DNA from: Lachnospiraceae bacterium
GTDB lineage: Bacteria; Bacillota; Clostridia; Lachnospirales; Lachnospiraceae
Assembly (NCBI GenBank): GCA_017476665.1
Contig: JAFUZJ010000053.1
Coordinates: 1 to 64,000 of the forward strand
Direction of reading: 5' to 3'
Length of the DNA: 64,000 bases
Part shown: positions 61,019 through 64,000 of the stretch, one piece after another
How the letters are laid out: each line of letters starts with the position of its first letter
Numbering within the stretch: the stretch's first letter is position 1
Translations under genes and position numbers: made by a program
Notes under the pieces: model-generated
Seen by the model: the letters and a program-made list of their open reading frames with translations, nothing else
Told to the model about the DNA's origin: nothing
The model's database searches: none

Positions 61019-61748
61019 TTTCTCTGCTCCCGAACGTTTCCCTGATCGCCGACACATAGGTTCCGCCTATCTCCACAGGATTCTCCTCCCCCTGTAAGCA
61101 GACTCTTCTTCGCGGAAGATCAAGGGAAACCACAAATTTCCGGTTGATGACCGTATTGCGGCTGCATTGAATAAAATCATGACTGTCCGCATCCATAAGA
61201 AATTGTTTCACCGTCAGATACGGAATTGCAATATTGTCCTTTTTACGTGTAAAAATATGAAGTGCATGCCGTATACTCTTGGCATAAACCACATCCTCGC
61301 GCTGCACCACAACGATCGCGCCATCTTTCCGATAGTAGAGTGTACGCTCCCGCTCCGGCAGTCTGGGCGAGCGAAGACACTCCACGATCGTCTTGCGCAG
61401 ATGTTCCGCCACGAACGGCTTTTCAATGTATGCATAGCAATGAAGCTTTTCATAGCTGTATGACTTCAGATCCTCCAGACAGGTAAGGATAATCACCGGT
61501 GTAAATTCATATCGTGTGACGCCCCTGATACTCTCCACAAACTTCAGCCCCGATGTGTCCTCCTGCTGATCCGGTTTTAAGATCACATCAATAATGAAAA
61601 GGTCAATATTCCCCTCCAATGCGCATACATAGGCCTCTTTGGTGTCCGCACATCGGATCACTTCTGTAGGGCTCTCGATCGTATTGATGAGAGTCGCAAT
61701 TTCCTCCCGCTCCTCCGGGCGATCCTCCAATATCAGTATTTTTCGCAT
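61011..61748 (-). CDS. LytTR-family response regulator
   Basis: 245 residues. Receiver domain (about 1-120): LEDRPEEREE, phospho-acceptor in LFIIDVILKPD, and KPF. LytTR DNA-binding domain (about 138-240): YYRKDGAIVVVQREDVVYAKSIRHALHIFTRKKDNIAIPYLTVKQFL, then FIQCSRNTVINRKFVVSLD. AGGAGG precedes the start. Its promoter (61796-61801) has the same ATTCAGT direct repeat as the promoter of the 58.8 kb gene, so autoregulation is likely. It is translationally coupled to the downstream kinase gene. Confidence 0.93.
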   Translation of the reverse strand: MRKILILEDRPEEREEIATLINTIESPTEVIRCADTKEAYVCALEGNIDLFIIDVILKPDQQEDTSGLKFVESIRGVTRYEFTPVIILTCLEDLKSYSYEKLHCYAYIEKPFVAEHLRKTIVECLRSPRLPERERTLYYRKDGAIVVVQREDVVYAKSIRHALHIFTRKKDNIAIPYLTVKQFLMDADSHDFIQCSRNTVINRKFVVSLDLPRRRVCLQGEENPVEIGGTYVSAIRETFGSRENE

Positions 61749-61795
61749 CGTCTTTCCTCCTGCTGTTATGCCATGACAAACATAGTCATATCAGA

Positions 61796-61859
61796 AGTAT
61801 ATCAGAACTAATTTGGAAAATCGGATTTTTTACTGAATGATATTATTTTTTTACTGAAT
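61796..61859 (-). promoter_or_regulatory. LytTR-type direct repeat and promoter of the regulator operon
   Basis: ATTCAGT at 61853-61859 and 61832-61838 (minus strand), 21 bp apart, both followed by A-runs. TATACT (61796-61801) begins 37 bp after the start of the second repeat, as at 58.9 kb. The repeat overlaps the end of the BlaR1 gene. Confidence 0.7.
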
Positions 61860-63086
61860 TTGCCCTTTGAATTTTACGCCTTCCTCTATCAATGCCTCGG
61901 CCACCTCATCACGGATCTGCTTTGTGTTCCCATAGGTTTCCAAAAAATAGGTTCCGTCTTCCACCTGGTAAATACAGGTATCCGGTGCCATAATATAGAC
62001 CTCATCCATGTCGAAGACATCTCCGGGACCAGTTCCTATATTCAGATCATCCAGGTCAGGCAGAAAATAGGGCGCTATGACCAGGCTGTTAGCGATAAGT
62101 ACCATCATGAACGCAAATCCTGCCACCACAAGCCGCACTCCCCATGTGTATGTCTTCTGTCCCGGATCATTTTCCAACATGGCAAAACGACGCTTTAACT
62201 CTGAACGCAGCCCGTTTCCTGTTCCCAACAGACCCAGCCCGCGCCAGACGCCGCTTCTGTTGCGGCCGCGAAAAATAGTGAGGAGCGTTGTCATATAATC
62301 CGCGACCTCGTCTCTCTCCATACCGCGGATTACCTCACTGTCACAACGCATCTCCATGCTCTGTTCCACTTCTTTTTTCAAAAGGTAGATACAGGGATTC
62401 CACCAGTAGATCACACAGAGTAGGTCTGTCAAAAGGGCAAGATAATGATCTCCTTTTTCCAGATGGATCCTCTCATGCAGAATGATATACTTCAGCTCCT
62501 GTGCTGTATAAGGCTGATCCGGAATCAGGATTCGTTTACGTAACACACCAAAGCTGAACGGCACGGTAATTCCGGTACATCGATAAATCGTAATCTGCGA
62601 AGGCACCTCTATCCCCATCTGCTCCGACAATTCCTTGCGTGGGATCTGTCTGTGCGGAAGCTGTTTCAGCACTTGATCATTTCTCGCATATCCCACAGAA
62701 AGACAGATAAATTTCATCGCAATCCCTGCCAGCCAGATGAACAGCAGCATTTGTCCGATAGAAATCTCTGCAGAATCATAGGCAATGATTGTACGATGAA
62801 ATACCCGAAATATCTGATTCAGCGCATAAGGTATCACAATATGCTTCTGCCATGTGGCGCTGACCGGTATGAGCAACTGAATGATGCATAGATAATACAA
62901 AACAAGCATTCCTCTCACACCTACAACTTCTTTAAATTTTTTACTCCGCCACAGGAGGGAATAGAACAAAATCAGAAGACTGCCCCAAAATAAGCAGGAA
63001 ATGATCGACCATACGCTGACGTGCGAGTTTCCACTCATAAGCCTGATGAAAAACATAAAAATGCCATAGCAATTTTCCTGGGGCAT
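61851..63086 (-). CDS. BlaR1/MecR1-like M56 metalloprotease sensor
   Basis: 411 residues. Four membrane helices frame a zinc metalloprotease domain: ILHERIHLEKGDHYLALLTDLLCVIYWWNPCIYLLKKEVEQSMEMRCD, where HERIH is the HExxH motif and the later Glu is the third ligand. The outer C-terminal part (about 110 residues) is much smaller than the penicillin-binding sensor domain of true BlaR1, so the signal sensed is probably different. It follows the BlaI-type repressor by 5 bp. No beta-lactamase is in the window. Confidence 0.88.
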   Translation of the reverse strand: MPQENCYGIFMFFIRLMSGNSHVSVWSIISCLFWGSLLILFYSLLWRSKKFKEVVGVRGMLVLYYLCIIQLLIPVSATWQKHIVIPYALNQIFRVFHRTIIAYDSAEISIGQMLLFIWLAGIAMKFICLSVGYARNDQVLKQLPHRQIPRKELSEQMGIEVPSQITIYRCTGITVPFSFGVLRKRILIPDQPYTAQELKYIILHERIHLEKGDHYLALLTDLLCVIYWWNPCIYLLKKEVEQSMEMRCDSEVIRGMERDEVADYMTTLLTIFRGRNRSGVWRGLGLLGTGNGLRSELKRRFAMLENDPGQKTYTWGVRLVVAGFAFMMVLIANSLVIAPYFLPDLDDLNIGTGPGDVFDMDEVYIMAPDTCIYQVEDGTYFLETYGNTKQIRDEVAEALIEEGVKFKGQIQ

Positions 63087-63091
63087 ATCGC

Positions 63092-63511
63092 TTATACCTC
63101 TCTGTTTCTAATGCGCTCAATCACCTTTTCCAGTTCTGCGATCAACTCCTCGTCCTTAGTTTCATTTGGCATGTCATCTCTATCATTGCCGATCATAGCA
63201 AGTACAAGACTTCCCAGAGATGATGTGCGGATTCCGCCGTTCGCCAGTACAATGGCCGCATACTGCTCTCTGGTGATCTGTGCCTCATATTTGCGCGCAT
63301 AAACCGTCCCCGACAGTTCCAGTCCTTCCACACCGATATAACCTTTCTGCAACAGAGACTGTACCGCTTTGAAGATTGACACCTTACTCATCTTTTCACC
63401 GGCAAATAACTCCTCCAGCTCTGTAACGCTTACGGAGTTCTTCACGTCCGTCTGCTCCCAGATTTTATCCATGATGCGCTGCTCGCGCTTGTCCATGATC
63501 TGCTTTTCCAT
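63092..63511 (-). CDS. BlaI/MecI-family repressor
   Basis: 139 residues. Winged-helix N-terminal domain (about 8-75: REQRIMDKIWEQTDVKNSVSVTELEELF, then MSKVSIFKAVQSLLQKGYIGVEG) and a helical C-terminal dimerisation part (NETKDEELIAELEKVIERIRNREV). It is normally cleaved or released by the partner protease just downstream. GGAG lies upstream of the start. A TATAGAATACTATA palindrome at 63560-63573 in its upstream region may be its operator. Confidence 0.85.
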   Translation of the reverse strand: MEKQIMDKREQRIMDKIWEQTDVKNSVSVTELEELFAGEKMSKVSIFKAVQSLLQKGYIGVEGLELSGTVYARKYEAQITREQYAAIVLANGGIRTSSLGSLVLAMIGNDRDDMPNETKDEELIAELEKVIERIRNREV

Positions 63512-63559
63512 TCTGTATCTTCTCCTTTATTGATTTGTTCTAATTTGATTCTGTCTATT

Positions 63560-63573
63560 TATAGAATACTATA
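63560..63573. promoter_or_regulatory. Possible operator of the BlaI-type repressor
   Basis: TATAG, spacer AATA, CTATA: a perfect 5-bp inverted repeat in the upstream region of the repressor gene. TTGACA lies next to it on the minus strand (63574-63579). It does not match the classic TACA/TGTA box exactly. The rest of 63512-63610 shows no gene. Confidence 0.4.
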
Positions 63574-63614
63574 TGTCAAATATATTTTCAATGTTTAAGT
63601 TATGTTTGGAAAGC

Positions 63615-63668
63615 AAAATCCTCCGGACAAAAGGATTTTAATGTACTCCTCTTGTCCGAAGGATTTTT
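63615..63668 (-). terminator. Terminator after the right-edge membrane gene
   Basis: AAAATCCT...CGGACAA and TTGTCCG...AGGATTTTT pair over about 15 bp around a long loop, with T-rich ends on both sides. It isolates the BlaI promoter from the gene upstream. Confidence 0.65.
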
Positions 63669-63694
63669 GTTATTTCAAGGCTTTTTTACTGATC

Positions 63695-64000
63695 TTACCG
63701 GTTTTGATCTTCCGCATCCGCTTCGGCATCCATCGGCTCGGCATCCAGCTCCTTCTGCCTTTTGGTGACGATCTTCGCCAGGATGCTCAACGACACAAAC
63801 TGGAGCACAAACAGAAATCCCGCAGTATACACTCCTGCCGCTATACTGCCCATGACATACTCCGGATTCATATGAAATATGGTAGCAAACATAACTGCAC
63901 CAAACAGAATTGACACGCCTGCGGAAAAGAGCAGGTTGGTCTTAATATCCGGTTTCAGCCGCCTGTCCCAAATTCCTCTTTTGGCACAGGCAATAACAAG
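63695..64000 (-). CDS. Membrane protein, partial (right edge)
   Basis: The frame is open to the window end; only the last 101 codons are visible. Sequence includes KPDIKTNLLFSAGVSILFGAVMFATIFHMNPEYVMGSIAAGVYTAGFLFVLQFVSLSILAKI and an acidic tail ending AEDQNR. Two or three membrane helices can be seen. No family recognised. An internal GTG at 63916 would give a short form, but the codons before it read naturally. Confidence 0.6.
   Translation of the reverse strand, partial: LVIACAKRGIWDRRLKPDIKTNLLFSAGVSILFGAVMFATIFHMNPEYVMGSIAAGVYTAGFLFVLQFVSLSILAKIVTKRQKELDAEPMDAEADAEDQNR

Overview
The window reads as chromosome of a spore-forming anaerobic Firmicute of the Lachnospiraceae / Clostridium cluster XIVa type. 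Supporting signs are SpoVT and SpoVG, a paired GlgC/GlgD, a long-form IleRS behind a T-box leader, a DnaD/DnaI pair, a long Prs, BioY and QueT energy-coupling-type transporters, and many consensus TTGACA/TATAAT promoters. No rRNA, tRNA, prophage, insertion sequence or CRISPR array was seen.

Layout. 0-5.5 kb is a small accessory stretch. It holds two tandem Uma2-type nuclease genes behind one strong promoter, an ArsR/ACR3 arsenic unit, and a stand-alone reverse transcriptase with a hairpin-rich upstream region and a truncated XRE-type reading frame overlapping its 3' end. 5.5-36.4 kb is mostly conserved chromosome: glycogen phosphorylase; a MoxR / DUF58 / transglutaminase unit; a YfcE-like phosphoesterase; ileS; an SCP2-like protein; a diguanylate cyclase; spoVT; mfd-pth; spoVG; glgC-glgD; a large membrane protein; murC; dnaD-dnaI-prs; bioY and queT. 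Several genes here carry recognisable RNA or protein control sites: T-box, BirA operator, preQ1-I-like riboswitch, and a cluster of DnaA-box-like 9-mers.

36.7-58.8 kb is an accessory island of about 22 genes, nearly all on the minus strand. Few have catalytic functions. It contains SUFU, DUF4241/DUF2185/DUF1266, ankyrin-like, TPR and Sel1 proteins, small hypothetical proteins, a secreted trypsin-like lipoprotein, an Rpn-type nuclease and three AAA+/DUF4143 ATPases. The content resembles a polyimmunity locus (arrays of orphan immunity genes against contact-dependent toxins), with no toxin gene visible. Five of its genes are interrupted or appear to be: two frameshifts at G-runs, two in-frame stops and one internal deletion. 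The two intact AAA+ ATPase genes are each preceded by three AT-rich direct repeats with a 32- or 33-bp period that overlap the promoter.

58.9-64 kb is regulatory: a LytTR response regulator with a histidine kinase of unusual order (kinase first, then one membrane helix, then a large outer domain), a BlaR1/BlaI pair and a partial membrane protein. Two promoters share one layout: an ATTCAGT direct repeat with a 21-bp period, ending exactly 37 bp before a TATACT -10. One drives the regulator operon itself; the other drives the first gene of the island. The two-component system therefore probably regulates itself and at least the 58.1-58.8 kb end of the island.
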